Below the pieces are notes generated by a model. That model worked only from the letters and a program-made list of their open reading frames with translations, was not told the origin of the DNA and ran no database searches. Position numbers and translations under genes: made by a program. From an uncultured Bacillota bacterium (GTDB lineage Bacteria; Bacillota; Clostridia; Peptostreptococcales; Anaerovoracaceae), in the NCBI GenBank assembly GCA_949284065.1, contig CASDUO010000004.1, positions 1-57,717 on the forward strand: a stretch of 57,717 nt of DNA, given 5' to 3'. Shown one piece after another: positions 47,526-56,061 of this stretch (the stretch's first letter is position 1; each line of letters starts with the position of its first letter).

Positions 47526-47584
47526 TTGACAAAAAGCAATCATGGAGTTATTCTGATGATATGAAAAACAAAAAAACATATCAT
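47526..47584 (+). promoter_or_regulatory. Promoter and operator of the toxin-antitoxin operon
   Basis: -35 TTGACA (47526-47531) and -10 TATTCT (47549-47554), 17 bp apart. An inverted repeat ATGATATG (47556-47563) / CATATCAT (47577-47584) with a 13-nt A-rich centre starts right after the -10 box, a likely binding site for the HTH antitoxin. Confidence 0.7.
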
Positions 47585-47606
47585 ACAATCTGTAGAGGAT
47601 AAAGTA

Positions 47607-47993
47607 TTGGATATAGATCAGAAAGACATAGAGCAGTATCTTTCTGAGGTGAAGGATGCTGTTGAAAAGAATGATTACAGGCTTGCCAGGAATGCCAGAC
47701 GGCAGGATAACATCGATCTGTTTCTGGATTATGTTATTGATGAAGCGAAAGCTAAGGAAATCATATTGAGTCTTACTGTAATGGATTTTTCGGAGATCCG
47801 ACAAAATGAGCATAAGGGATATGAGCATGAAAATCTGTATGTATTCGGCAAGGATTTGGTTCTTTTGGAGAGGAACGGGACAGAAGAAAAAACAGTATCT
47901 TTGTATATCAAGTTCAACAAGCTGGAGAACTGTTTTGTGATCGTAATTTCGTTCCATGAACAGAAGCATCCGCTTACATACTATTTCAGATGA
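47607..47993 (+). CDS. MqsR-like toxin
   Basis: 128 residues. The pattern of an N-terminal helix (IEQYLSEVKDAVEKNDY), AKEIILSLTVMDFSEI, then beta strands ending in VSLYIKFN...FVIVISFHEQK follows the E. coli MqsR fold (IIGLSESDFYKS, VYLKITV, VLIVSFKEK). MqsR is an mRNA interferase that cuts at GCU. The start is TTG 47607; the frame has no earlier ATG, and AGAGGA lies upstream. It is followed 27 bp later by an antitoxin with an MqsA-like N terminus, in the toxin-first order of mqsRA. Confidence 0.7.
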   Translation: MDIDQKDIEQYLSEVKDAVEKNDYRLARNARRQDNIDLFLDYVIDEAKAKEIILSLTVMDFSEIRQNEHKGYEHENLYVFGKDLVLLERNGTEEKTVSLYIKFNKLENCFVIVISFHEQKHPLTYYFR

Positions 47994-48020
47994 TCAGGAG
48001 GAAAATCGGAGGTGGCCATT

Positions 48021-49031
48021 ATGACAGAGAAGGTAAGAAGAGATTTCTGCATAGAGTGCAGGAAAGAGACCGAATACCTTTTGCAAAAGAAGAACATCGT
48101 AAAGAATATCAGGGATAAGGAGTATACATTTGCAATCACTGTGGCTGTCTGCGCAGAGTGTGGAGAGGAAATGAGCATTCCGGGTCTTATTGATAAGAAT
48201 GTTCAGGAAATCGATGAGCAGTATAGGGCAGCAGAGGGGCTTGTATCGATCGATGACATCGAAAGGCTGATGAAGATATATAAAATTGGAAAGGCTCCGC
48301 TGTCCTTGGCACTTGGGTTCGGAGAAGTAACTATTCCGAGATACTTGGAAGGACAGGTACCTTCCAAAGAGTATTCAGATATCATCAAAGCAGCGCTTTC
48401 ATCCCCGGCATACATGAAACGGGCGCTCATGGAGAACCGTGAGAAGCTGACGGATGCGGCATTCAGGAAGGCATTTACCGCGGCAGAAAACATAGAAAGT
48501 CTGTTTTCCGTTTCGGATAAGATGCTACGGGTAATTGCGTATATCTTTGAAAAACTGGAAGAGGTCACACCGCTTATGCTGCAGAAACTCCTGTATTTCG
48601 TCCAGGGCGTTTATTCCGCATTGTATAAAAAGCCGATCTTTGAAGAGGAGTGCAGGGCGTGGGTTCATGGCCCGGTCTATCCGGAGGTGTATGAGCTGTT
48701 CCGGGATTTCAAATACGATCCGATCGATGACGCGCGGTTCGCACTTCTGGAAGGAAAGGAGGATGCCTTGACGGATGACGAGAAGCGGGTGATCGGTCTT
48801 GTTGTGAACACTTTCGGAATGTATGGCGGGAAGGTATTGGAGAGGATCACACATAATGAGACTCCCTGGATGGAAGCGAGAAAAGGATATGGCGACAGCA
48901 TCCCTTCCAGTGAGCTTTTGCCGAAGGAGAACATCATGGAGTATTATATCCTGATAAATCAGAAATACGGCATAGATACGGAGGATGGCTTGCGGGAATA
49001 TATCCATGACATGCTTGGTAAGGCATCATGA
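48021..49031 (+). CDS. MqsA/YgiT-type zinc-finger, HTH and Panacea (SocA-like) antitoxin
   Basis: 336 residues. An N-terminal zinc ribbon has two CxxC pairs (FCIECRKE and VCAECGEE). An XRE-like helix-turn-helix follows (PLSLALGFGEVTIPRYLEGQVPS). The C-terminal half is the Panacea/DUF4065 domain (VTPLMLQKLLYFVQGVYSAL, ECRAWVHGPVYPEVYELF). Panacea domains neutralise diverse toxins in PanAT systems. Start ATG 48021, 8 bp after GGAGG. It should bind the MqsR-like toxin and repress the operon. Confidence 0.8.
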   Translation: MTEKVRRDFCIECRKETEYLLQKKNIVKNIRDKEYTFAITVAVCAECGEEMSIPGLIDKNVQEIDEQYRAAEGLVSIDDIERLMKIYKIGKAPLSLALGFGEVTIPRYLEGQVPSKEYSDIIKAALSSPAYMKRALMENREKLTDAAFRKAFTAAENIESLFSVSDKMLRVIAYIFEKLEEVTPLMLQKLLYFVQGVYSALYKKPIFEEECRAWVHGPVYPEVYELFRDFKYDPIDDARFALLEGKEDALTDDEKRVIGLVVNTFGMYGGKVLERITHNETPWMEARKGYGDSIPSSELLPKENIMEYYILINQKYGIDTEDGLREYIHDMLGKAS

Positions 49032-49065
49032 ACCTCGACAGCCTTCAAAGTATTCGGCCGCGGCT

Positions 49066-49992
49066 TCAGTCAAACAGCGGTGTAGAAAAATATCTTTCGG
49101 CAGTGTCGGGAAGGACGGTGACTACCGTTTTTCCGGACCCTAATTTTTTTGCAAGCTGTATGGCAGCCGCCACGTTGGTGCCGCTGGATATGCCGCACAT
49201 TATCCCTTCCTTTGCAGCCAGGTCTTTCGCTGTCTGCAGAGCCTCGTCGTCGTCAACGATGTATATGTCCTGATATATGTCCTGATTGAGTATATCGGGG
49301 ATCAGTCCGTCTCCTATACCCATTTGCAGATGGGAGCCTATGGAGCCTCCCGACAGGATGGCCGCATGGGCAGGCTCTACAGCCCAGATCTCTATCTGGG
49401 GATTTTCTGCTTTGAGAGTTTCGCCGATACCTGTTATGGTGCCGCCTGTGCCTATGCCGGAACAGAACCCGTCGATAGGCGCATCTACCTGGGCCAGTAT
49501 CTCTTTCCCCGTATGGATGCGGTGGACCTGAGGGTTGGCAGGATTCACGAACTGTTGGGGCACAAAGACGTTGGGATCCTCTTTTGCCATACGCAAGGCG
49601 GTGTTGAGACATTCGTCTATACATTCGCCGATGTTGTTGTCGTCATGTATGAGTATAAGCTCGGCTCCGTAATGATCTATGAGCTTCCTTCGCTCTTCGC
49701 TTACGGAGTCCGGCATTATGATCACGGTTTTATATCCTCGCACCGCGCCTACGAGGGCAAGGCCTATTCCCTGATTGCCGCTGGTGGGCTCCACGATTAC
49801 GGTATTTTTGTTTATAACTCCCCGCCGCTCCGCATCACAGATCATATTATATGCGGTCCTGGTCTTTATGGAACCGCCTACATTCAGTCCTTCGAACTTC
49901 ACGAGTACACGTGCAGCGCCCTCCGGCACCATGCGGTTCAGCTGTATTATGGGGGTCTCGCCGATAGCTTCTAAAACATTTTTGTAGATCAT
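49066..49992 (-). CDS. cysK: Cysteine synthase family protein
   Basis: 308 residues, PLP fold type II. The PLP lysine is in VGGSIKTRTA, where classical CysK has PGGSVKDR, and the substrate loop is TSGNQGIG instead of TSGNTGI; the phosphate loop GTGGTITG and GISSGTN are regular. Expected reaction: O-acetylserine plus sulfide to cysteine, but the loop changes leave room for another beta-replacement (for example cystathionine-type or desulfhydrase). No cysE neighbour. Confidence 0.85.
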   Translation of the reverse strand: MIYKNVLEAIGETPIIQLNRMVPEGAARVLVKFEGLNVGGSIKTRTAYNMICDAERRGVINKNTVIVEPTSGNQGIGLALVGAVRGYKTVIIMPDSVSEERRKLIDHYGAELILIHDDNNIGECIDECLNTALRMAKEDPNVFVPQQFVNPANPQVHRIHTGKEILAQVDAPIDGFCSGIGTGGTITGIGETLKAENPQIEIWAVEPAHAAILSGGSIGSHLQMGIGDGLIPDILNQDIYQDIYIVDDDEALQTAKDLAAKEGIMCGISSGTNVAAAIQLAKKLGSGKTVVTVLPDTAERYFSTPLFD

Positions 49993-49995
49993 AAG

Positions 49996-50571
49996 TCATC
50001 CCTTTTCTGTTGTTTGTTTCCACGAATAAAATACCACTCTATTATATACAAAGTCCATGGATTTTTCTACCGGTGACACTTTATTGAAGGCATGGGCCAT
50101 CTGAACTACGTTTGGTCTGGTCGCACATAGAAAGTTTATGATTGCTTTTGCTTGATATCCAGTGAATTTGATAACATTGAACTCTTCGTCAATGACCTCT
50201 ATTTTTCTGACTTCCGGGGGTATTTCCCCGAGAGAAATGCTGCAATGATTATTCATTGTCAAGTCGATGATGGTATAGAGTTGTAATTGCATGACGGTGG
50301 GATCGTTGTTAGCTCCATCGGAATACCATCCTGAAAGGCTTTTGTATTTGGGCAGATCTACATCGATGTACATTTCATTCATCTTTGGTTCTACTTTGGA
50401 GACAGAAACGATTTGATCGCCGTCAGCTAATGTTTGATGATTTGTGATATTGAATATAAAAAGGGACATGACCACTACGAGTCCGCCTATGCAGGCATAC
50501 AATATTTTTATTTTCCACGTTTGTTTTTTTCTGATTTTTGTATCCTGTGATATTTTTTCCACCACCAAGCT
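49996..50571 (-). pseudogene. Remnant of an anti-sigma-like membrane protein (Sigma_reg type)
   Basis: About 190 residues remain: a short basic stretch, one transmembrane helix (IKILYACIGGLVVVMSLFIF) and an extracytoplasmic domain with YIDVDLPKYKSLSGWYSDG and ISLGEIPPEVRKIEVID that resembles the Sigma_reg_C domain of clostridial anti-sigma factors. The N terminus runs without a ribosome binding site into an unrelated gene fragment on the other strand, and the frame beyond about 50571 is antisense to that fragment. I read it as truncated at the 5' end; a GTG start at 50565 cannot be excluded. Confidence 0.5.
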
Positions 50572-50841
50572 TTGAAAACAGTGGGGCTGGAAGGGTATGA
50601 AAAAAGAAAGGTCTATATGCTGTCCGGCGGTGAGCAACAGCGTGTGGCTTTAGCACGACTTATGCTGAAAAGATGCAATGTGATTTTGGCGGATGAACCT
50701 ACAGGATCTCTTGACGCAGAGAATGCGGCCCATGTACTTGCTATACTGGAATGTTTTTGTGATCGGGGCAAAACCATTTTGATGGTGACTCATGATGAAA
50801 CCATAAAAAGACGGAAAAGATATAGGGTCATAGAACTGTAA
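50551..50841 (+). pseudogene. Remnant of an ABC transporter ATPase (C-terminal third)
   Basis: About 90 residues: LKTVGLEGYEKR, signature LSGGEQQRVALARLML, Walker B VILADEPTGSLD and the H-loop VTHDE, as in LolD/MacB-type or bacteriocin-export ATPases. Walker A and the first 120 residues are missing; an in-frame stop stands at 50548. It abuts the anti-sigma remnant head to head. Confidence 0.85.
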
Positions 50842-50883
50842 CAGACATTGTGCAGTGCAGGGGCGTATGCATATCGATTCCCG

Positions 50884-52125
50884 TCACTTCCGGATATCTT
50901 CATCCGCACTTTCGTCAGGCTCGTCCATGTCAAGCCTTTTCATGTTCTTAGTGGCCAGTCCATAGACTATGACCAGCCACAGGGCGACGATACAGCCGAG
51001 AGATACGGTACGCAGATCCAGTGCGGTCACAAGAGCCGATACGATGAATATGAAGAAAGGGGGCAGCACCAGCATAAAAGCATTTTGCAGTCCCATGACG
51101 GCGCCCCTCCTCTCTTCGGGTATCCTTTCGATCATGAGGAAACCCAGCAAGGCAGCAAGGGGACCCGAGGCGATACCTGTGAAACAGGCTCCTGCAAGCA
51201 TGATAGGATAGGAAGGGAAGAGACCCATGACGGTCATGCCGATACCAACACCCACGAAGCTCACCACATACCATGTCCGTTTTCCTATCTTGTCCGTCAG
51301 GGCCGAGTATATCAAAGGCCCTATTATATTTCCGAGAGCCAGCATGCTCAAAACATATCCCAGCAGTTCCTCATGGCCTGTTTCCGTGAAATATACAGGG
51401 AACAGGAGACCCTGATATGAGGATATGATCATGATAGCTCCTGCGGATATTATGACGGAAAAGGTCAGGATCTTGTCATGTTTGAAAATTATCGCTGTTC
51501 CGTCCTTCAGGGTGGAAAGAGGAGAAACGGGACGATCCGCCTCCTTTATTTTCCCGGCGGAAGCGGGTATGAAAAGAGTCACGAGAGCGGCAAAAAGAGA
51601 AAGGAAGGCGGTCACCCAGAGTCCCGTAACTTCGCTGACATATCCTATAAGGACAGATGCTATGGCAGGTCCTATGATGATCGCAAGCGAGTCTAAAGCC
51701 TGCCAGAGACCGATGAACTTTTGAAGTGACAGTTCGTCTCTTTCGACCAGAGAAGGGAAAAGCACGTCACGGGCGGTCATGCCGGGGATATCACCGACAG
51801 CTCCTATGATCCCGAACAGGGCGAACCAGCCAAAGGAAAGACCTGAAGTCATTTCCACTATTGGCAGTGCTGCGATGGACAGGGCAGAGATCAAATCGGA
51901 AAATATGGAGATATTTCGTCTGTTGAATCTGTCCAGAGCGGCTCCGCCGGCCAGACCTGCCAGGAATTGAGGTATGCCGCATATGAGTGCAAGTGTACCG
52001 GCAGCAAGAGGGTCTCCGGTTTTGATCAGCAGTATCACAGGTAAAAGCACCGTCGCCGAGGAGTTGCCCAAGGTCGATGCGAAACTCGAAGCCATGAATA
52101 CCAAAGTCGTGTTTTTAGTCAACAT
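50884..52125 (-). CDS. MFS transporter
   Basis: 413 residues, about twelve membrane helices. GGAALDRFNRRNISIFSD is the loop 2-3 motif of drug:proton antiporters and ALTDKIGKRTW its counterpart in the second half. Probably an efflux pump. Start ATG 52125, 9 bp after GGAGG. It has a MerR-type promoter and follows a merR gene on the same strand, so it is likely induced by the regulator's ligand. Confidence 0.88.
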   Translation of the reverse strand: MLTKNTTLVFMASSFASTLGNSSATVLLPVILLIKTGDPLAAGTLALICGIPQFLAGLAGGAALDRFNRRNISIFSDLISALSIAALPIVEMTSGLSFGWFALFGIIGAVGDIPGMTARDVLFPSLVERDELSLQKFIGLWQALDSLAIIIGPAIASVLIGYVSEVTGLWVTAFLSLFAALVTLFIPASAGKIKEADRPVSPLSTLKDGTAIIFKHDKILTFSVIISAGAIMIISSYQGLLFPVYFTETGHEELLGYVLSMLALGNIIGPLIYSALTDKIGKRTWYVVSFVGVGIGMTVMGLFPSYPIMLAGACFTGIASGPLAALLGFLMIERIPEERRGAVMGLQNAFMLVLPPFFIFIVSALVTALDLRTVSLGCIVALWLVIVYGLATKNMKRLDMDEPDESADEDIRK

Positions 52126-52203
52126 ATCATTTTGCCTCCGTGTTGCTGCAGCCCAAGGCATTACTGTCCGGTCGCTTGACCATTGCAGATATCCGTCTGC
52201 CGT

Positions 52204-52221
52204 TCATTGCTGAAGCAATGA
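52204..52221 (-). other. Leader hairpin of the MFS gene
   Basis: Perfect 7-bp stem TCATTGC/GCAATGA with loop TGAA in the 5' leader, without a T tract. Confidence 0.5.
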
Positions 52222-52244
52222 GGTATATCGTATGGTACAGGTAA

Positions 52245-52275
52245 AGGATAAAGGTAGACGTAAGGTCCATGTCAA
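52245..52275 (-). promoter_or_regulatory. MerR-type promoter with 19-bp spacer for the MFS gene
   Basis: On the minus strand -35 TTGACA (52270-52275) and -10 TATCCT (52245-52250) are 19 bp apart, the overlong spacing that MerR-family activators correct by bending DNA. The -35 box overlaps the last codons of merR. Confidence 0.8.
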
Positions 52276-53036
52276 TACTTATCAGTCAGTAATTTCAGTA
52301 CACGATGGAATACGTCCTCACCTGCGGCGTAGACTTTTTCACCGTAATGCATGCGGAGGACAGAGTTGAGTCTTTTTATGAGGGCGGGATCCCCGTATGA
52401 ATCGGCCATGACGTCGTGAAAACCGGGGACTGCTGCTATGATAGGTGCGATTTTTTCAGCCAAAGCATCTTTTTCAGATTCCGGAGTATTTTCATCGCAT
52501 TCGCATACTTTTGCACCCAGTCGGCAGTATTCTTCGAACAGGCCTGCATCAATGAGAGATCCGAAATATTCGTATAGGGTATTGAGGGAATCGGCATCCA
52601 AAAGATGATAGGTTATAAGCAGGCTTTCCAGTTCGATCTGGATCATGTCTGCGGGGATGCCTGATTTCAATATGGATTCGGCAACACGTATGAAGCCGGC
52701 GGGAGTATCGGCTGATACTCCCGCTGCTTTGAGTAAAGAAATGGCTTCACGTTGCTGCTTAAGCCGGTCGATTTGTTTTTCAAGTTCCTTGTCCAGATCG
52801 TCAAGATAAAAACCGTTTTCAGATGAAGTTTCTTCGAGTATATCCCGGACATTGTCCAGAGAAAAGCCAAGGGAAGTAAGGCTCCTTATACGAAGCATCG
52901 TCAGCAGATCGGACATGGTGTATTCATAGTAGCCGTTGTCCTTTCGCCGGACGTTCCTCAGCAGTCCTATGTTCCGGTAATGTCTCAATGTACGCGGTGT
53001 GACTCCTGCGAGTTTAGCAAATTTTCCGCTGTTCAT
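52272..53036 (-). CDS. MerR family transcriptional regulator
   Basis: 254 residues. N-terminal MerR helix-turn-helix and wing (KLAGVTPRTLRHYRNIGLL...GYYEYTMSDLLTML), a coiled-coil dimer helix around 85-110 (DDLDKELEKQIDRLKQQREA), and a large C-terminal effector domain without the cysteines of metal sensors, so a TipA/BmrR-like drug sensor is more likely. It precedes the MFS gene, whose promoter has the MerR spacing. Confidence 0.87.
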   Translation of the reverse strand: MNSGKFAKLAGVTPRTLRHYRNIGLLRNVRRKDNGYYEYTMSDLLTMLRIRSLTSLGFSLDNVRDILEETSSENGFYLDDLDKELEKQIDRLKQQREAISLLKAAGVSADTPAGFIRVAESILKSGIPADMIQIELESLLITYHLLDADSLNTLYEYFGSLIDAGLFEEYCRLGAKVCECDENTPESEKDALAEKIAPIIAAVPGFHDVMADSYGDPALIKRLNSVLRMHYGEKVYAAGEDVFHRVLKLLTDKY

Positions 53037-53057
53037 CTCTAAAATCTTCCTTTCGGA

Positions 53058-55838
53058 TCAGCCCGTGATATCATGGACTTCATCTTTATATTTATCCCTT
53101 ATATTCGAGATTTCGATCTTTACATAGGCTTTGTCTATCAGGCCTTTATACTTTTGGGTCAGAGCCTTTATATTTTCTTTTTGTGTCGCGGAAAAATCCT
53201 TGTACGCATCGCTCTTTTGGATATTCTTGTAGAATTTATCTACCCGGTCTTTTCCGGTTTTTCGCACAGATGTAAGATTTTTATCTGTCAGAGCCAGGGA
53301 TATGTTCTTTTTGGCCATACCGTAGGACACCGCGACGTCACTGTAACTGCTGCTGTTCTTTATGTTGTTTTTGGCGATGTAGATATTGCTCTCGAGGACC
53401 TGTTTCCAGTAACCTGTATATTTCTTGCCTTTGGTCTTTTCCCGGTATATCTTGCTTATCTTTGAGGTATATTCTTTTTTGATGCCTGGGAGCTTTTTAT
53501 TGCCCATATTCTTCTTGGTCATTTTACCGAGATTGTATATGACGGCGCGGCAGTTTATATATCCGTTTTCGGGGTCCTCCTCTATCTGCGCCATATACTT
53601 GTTATATGAACTTTGTATGTCGTTCCAGACAGCATCGCTGTAATATTTTTTCTGTTTGATTTGGTAGCGGTACATGTCCTGGCAAGCTTCGATATACATG
53701 CCCGCCATATATTCCTTGTCAGCTGCAGAATATACGGGACAGTAGACAAGTTCGTTGGCGATCATGCCACCGCCGGAGGATGTACCTTTACCGGTGACTT
53801 TTATGGTCATATATGCCCACGTAGTGCCATCTATCACAGCATTGATCCGGGCCGTTCCCGGTCCTACTATTTCTGATACTCCGGTTTCGGGATCCACCTG
53901 CAGCACTTTCACATTGGTACTCTTGAAGGTCACCTTCTTGTGTGATGATCCTTCCGGAAGTATGGCGGCCGAGAATGTAGGGGCAGCCTCGCCTTTCTTG
54001 AAGGTTTTTTTGCCCTTATCGTTTGTGAGCTTCACATCGGTGATCTTAGGCGTCACGGTAAATGTCTTTGAACAGGATGTGCCGTTATATGCAGTAGCGG
54101 TTATTGTCGCACTTCCTTCCGAAGCGGCTTTTATTTCACCTGCATCGTGTGCGTCTATTACAGAAGTGTCGCTGCTGGTCCACTTCAGCAATTTGCCGTC
54201 CTCTCCATCCTCTATATTAGTGCCTATAGTATATTTGTCACCTACGCATAATTTGTCGGGAGTGTCGCTGTCAAACTCCAAATATTCTATACCGTCATTT
54301 CCGGTCACAGTCACATTGTACGTAGCAGAAACATTCCCGCAGCTTGCAGTGATCTTGGCGACCCCGGAATTCAAAGCTTTGACATTGCCGTATTCGTCTA
54401 CAGTTGCCACTGAGGGAGCTGAAGTCGACCAGCTGATGTCCCTTATACATGTGGCGGGACGAAGGACGGGGTCCAGAGTTTTGTCGTCACCGGGATCCAA
54501 AACTATATTTTTACCGCCTTTTCTGATTTCTATGGCCTCAGGTTCCACGGAGGTGTTGGCATCGAGGGCAGCCTTGACAGCGGCCTCGGCATCTACGCAG
54601 CCCCATCCTGTCATCTGATCGAAGCCTTTTTTGTGTATATCTTCAGCAGATGCCATTAAGATGTTTTTCACCTGGTATGCCGTGAGTTCCGGATTGGCGG
54701 AAAAACACATAGCAGACACTGCAGTCACGACAGGTGCGGCCATGGATGTGCCGTCAAAGCTTGCATATTCATTGCCGGGGATAGTGCTCACTATATCCTC
54801 TCCCGGAGCGGCTATATCCTTGTCGGTCCCGTAACTTGTAAAGTATGTGGGTGAGCCGAAATAGCTTGTGGCAGTGACACTGAGGACCTCGCCTTCGTCA
54901 GAAGGAGAACTGTATACGTCGGTAGAATCGTTGCCTGCAGCTGCGCATATGAGCACGTTTTTTTCGTTTGTCATATATTTGGCCATATCCGATAACAGGT
55001 AATCTCTGTTAGACCCTCCCAGACTCAGGTTTATAGTCCTGACCCCCTGGGACGCGACATATTCCATACTGCGGCATATCTCCATAGTGCTCATCCATCC
55101 CTTCAGCCCTATGGACGCGTTTATAACCTCTGTCTTTCCCGTACCTGAAGCGACGCCGGCTATGCCTTTGCCGTTGCCATAAGTACCTGCGATTATACCG
55201 GTGACATGGGTGCCGTGTACTTCGGAATCAGATGTCAGAGGGTAGGACTCTCCTATAGATGTGAACCTTCGCCCGAGATCTTTGTTGACAGATGCCTGAA
55301 GATCCTCATGATATACATCCAGTCCGGTATCCACCACACCTACTCTCACCTTTGACGCTCTCCCGTCTAAAAGGCTCCAGGCTTCTTTCGCCTTCACTTC
55401 ATAGAGATACCACTGGTTTTTTATATCGTCCGCATCGCGGGGATCACGTTTGTAAGTCGATGTTTTGTATTTATAGTTCGGTTGTGCATAAGCCACCTTT
55501 TTATCCTGTTCTCCTCTGGTCAGAGCCTGGGCCATGCTGTCCTGTGAAGAATATTCCACGAGAGCCACCGTGGTGCCGTCAGGGCCTTCTTCCTGAAGTA
55601 CAGGATCGCAGTCCTTCTGTACGAGGGATTTTTTTATCTGGCTGTCAGAAACACCCTTTTTATAGACAAGGATGATTTCGCCTTTTTCAGACGGACCCTG
55701 TGAGACCAGCCCCCGGGCTGATTTTGAGGGAGACACATCCGGCAGTTTTACAGCTCCGAACGCTTCCATCGATGGGAAAATCAAAGCAGCCATCAAAACA
55801 ATGGCAATAAATAATCGAGTTTTTTTCATGATAAACAC
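53058..55838 (-). CDS. Secreted S8 subtilisin-like protease with Big_2-like domains
   Basis: About 926 residues. Signal peptide (KKTRLFIAIVLMAALIFP... to about AFGA), an inhibitor-like propeptide (GEIILVYKKGVSDSQI...), then the S8 domain. Counting from the ATG at 55829, the triad is D167 (VVDTG), H205 (HGTHVTG) and S362 (GTSMAAP), with N300 for the oxyanion hole. Three Ig-like Big_2-type repeats follow (about 455-700), then 200 residues of lysine-rich helix without known domain. GTG 55838 sits 8 bp after AAAGGGGTG; ATG 55829 is the alternative. No LPXTG or S-layer motif. Confidence 0.9.
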   Translation of the reverse strand: MFIMKKTRLFIAIVLMAALIFPSMEAFGAVKLPDVSPSKSARGLVSQGPSEKGEIILVYKKGVSDSQIKKSLVQKDCDPVLQEEGPDGTTVALVEYSSQDSMAQALTRGEQDKKVAYAQPNYKYKTSTYKRDPRDADDIKNQWYLYEVKAKEAWSLLDGRASKVRVGVVDTGLDVYHEDLQASVNKDLGRRFTSIGESYPLTSDSEVHGTHVTGIIAGTYGNGKGIAGVASGTGKTEVINASIGLKGWMSTMEICRSMEYVASQGVRTINLSLGGSNRDYLLSDMAKYMTNEKNVLICAAAGNDSTDVYSSPSDEGEVLSVTATSYFGSPTYFTSYGTDKDIAAPGEDIVSTIPGNEYASFDGTSMAAPVVTAVSAMCFSANPELTAYQVKNILMASAEDIHKKGFDQMTGWGCVDAEAAVKAALDANTSVEPEAIEIRKGGKNIVLDPGDDKTLDPVLRPATCIRDISWSTSAPSVATVDEYGNVKALNSGVAKITASCGNVSATYNVTVTGNDGIEYLEFDSDTPDKLCVGDKYTIGTNIEDGEDGKLLKWTSSDTSVIDAHDAGEIKAASEGSATITATAYNGTSCSKTFTVTPKITDVKLTNDKGKKTFKKGEAAPTFSAAILPEGSSHKKVTFKSTNVKVLQVDPETGVSEIVGPGTARINAVIDGTTWAYMTIKVTGKGTSSGGGMIANELVYCPVYSAADKEYMAGMYIEACQDMYRYQIKQKKYYSDAVWNDIQSSYNKYMAQIEEDPENGYINCRAVIYNLGKMTKKNMGNKKLPGIKKEYTSKISKIYREKTKGKKYTGYWKQVLESNIYIAKNNIKNSSSYSDVAVSYGMAKKNISLALTDKNLTSVRKTGKDRVDKFYKNIQKSDAYKDFSATQKENIKALTQKYKGLIDKAYVKIEISNIRDKYKDEVHDITG

Positions 55839-55932
55839 ATGTATCACCCCTTTCGTTTGAATAGAAACATCTAACGATAATGATTCTATCACAGCCGTAG
55901 GGGAGAAGTACAGCATAGCTCTACAGCGCAGC

Positions 55933-55961
55933 ATTATACAGAATTTTGCCTTAAAATTGAA
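55933..55961 (-). promoter_or_regulatory. Promoter of the S8 protease gene
   Basis: On the minus strand -35 TTCAAT (55956-55961) and -10 TATAAT (55933-55938), 17 bp apart. The leader of about 90 nt includes GATAGAATCATTATCG, which is only loosely like a Fur box. Confidence 0.65.
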
Positions 55962-56010
55962 GATTCTTGTAATTCGCCTGGCGATCGCGGGTGTCGTAAT
56001 GAGATTATGT

Positions 56011-56039
56011 TTGAAATTTGTATTTCGCTGTGTTATCCT
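56011..56039 (+). promoter_or_regulatory. Promoter of the riboswitch / saccharopine-dehydrogenase-like gene
   Basis: -35 TTGAAA (56011-56016) and -10 TATCCT (56034-56039), 17 bp apart, divergent from the protease promoter. Transcription would start near 56046. Confidence 0.65.
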
Positions 56040-56061
56040 GTACGCAAATATATATTTCGGG

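Noticed and set aside
55868..55887. Possible Fur box (GATAATGATTC) before the S8 protease
   Set aside because: Only the first half matches the Fur consensus well; the second half does not, and the gene is not a known iron gene.
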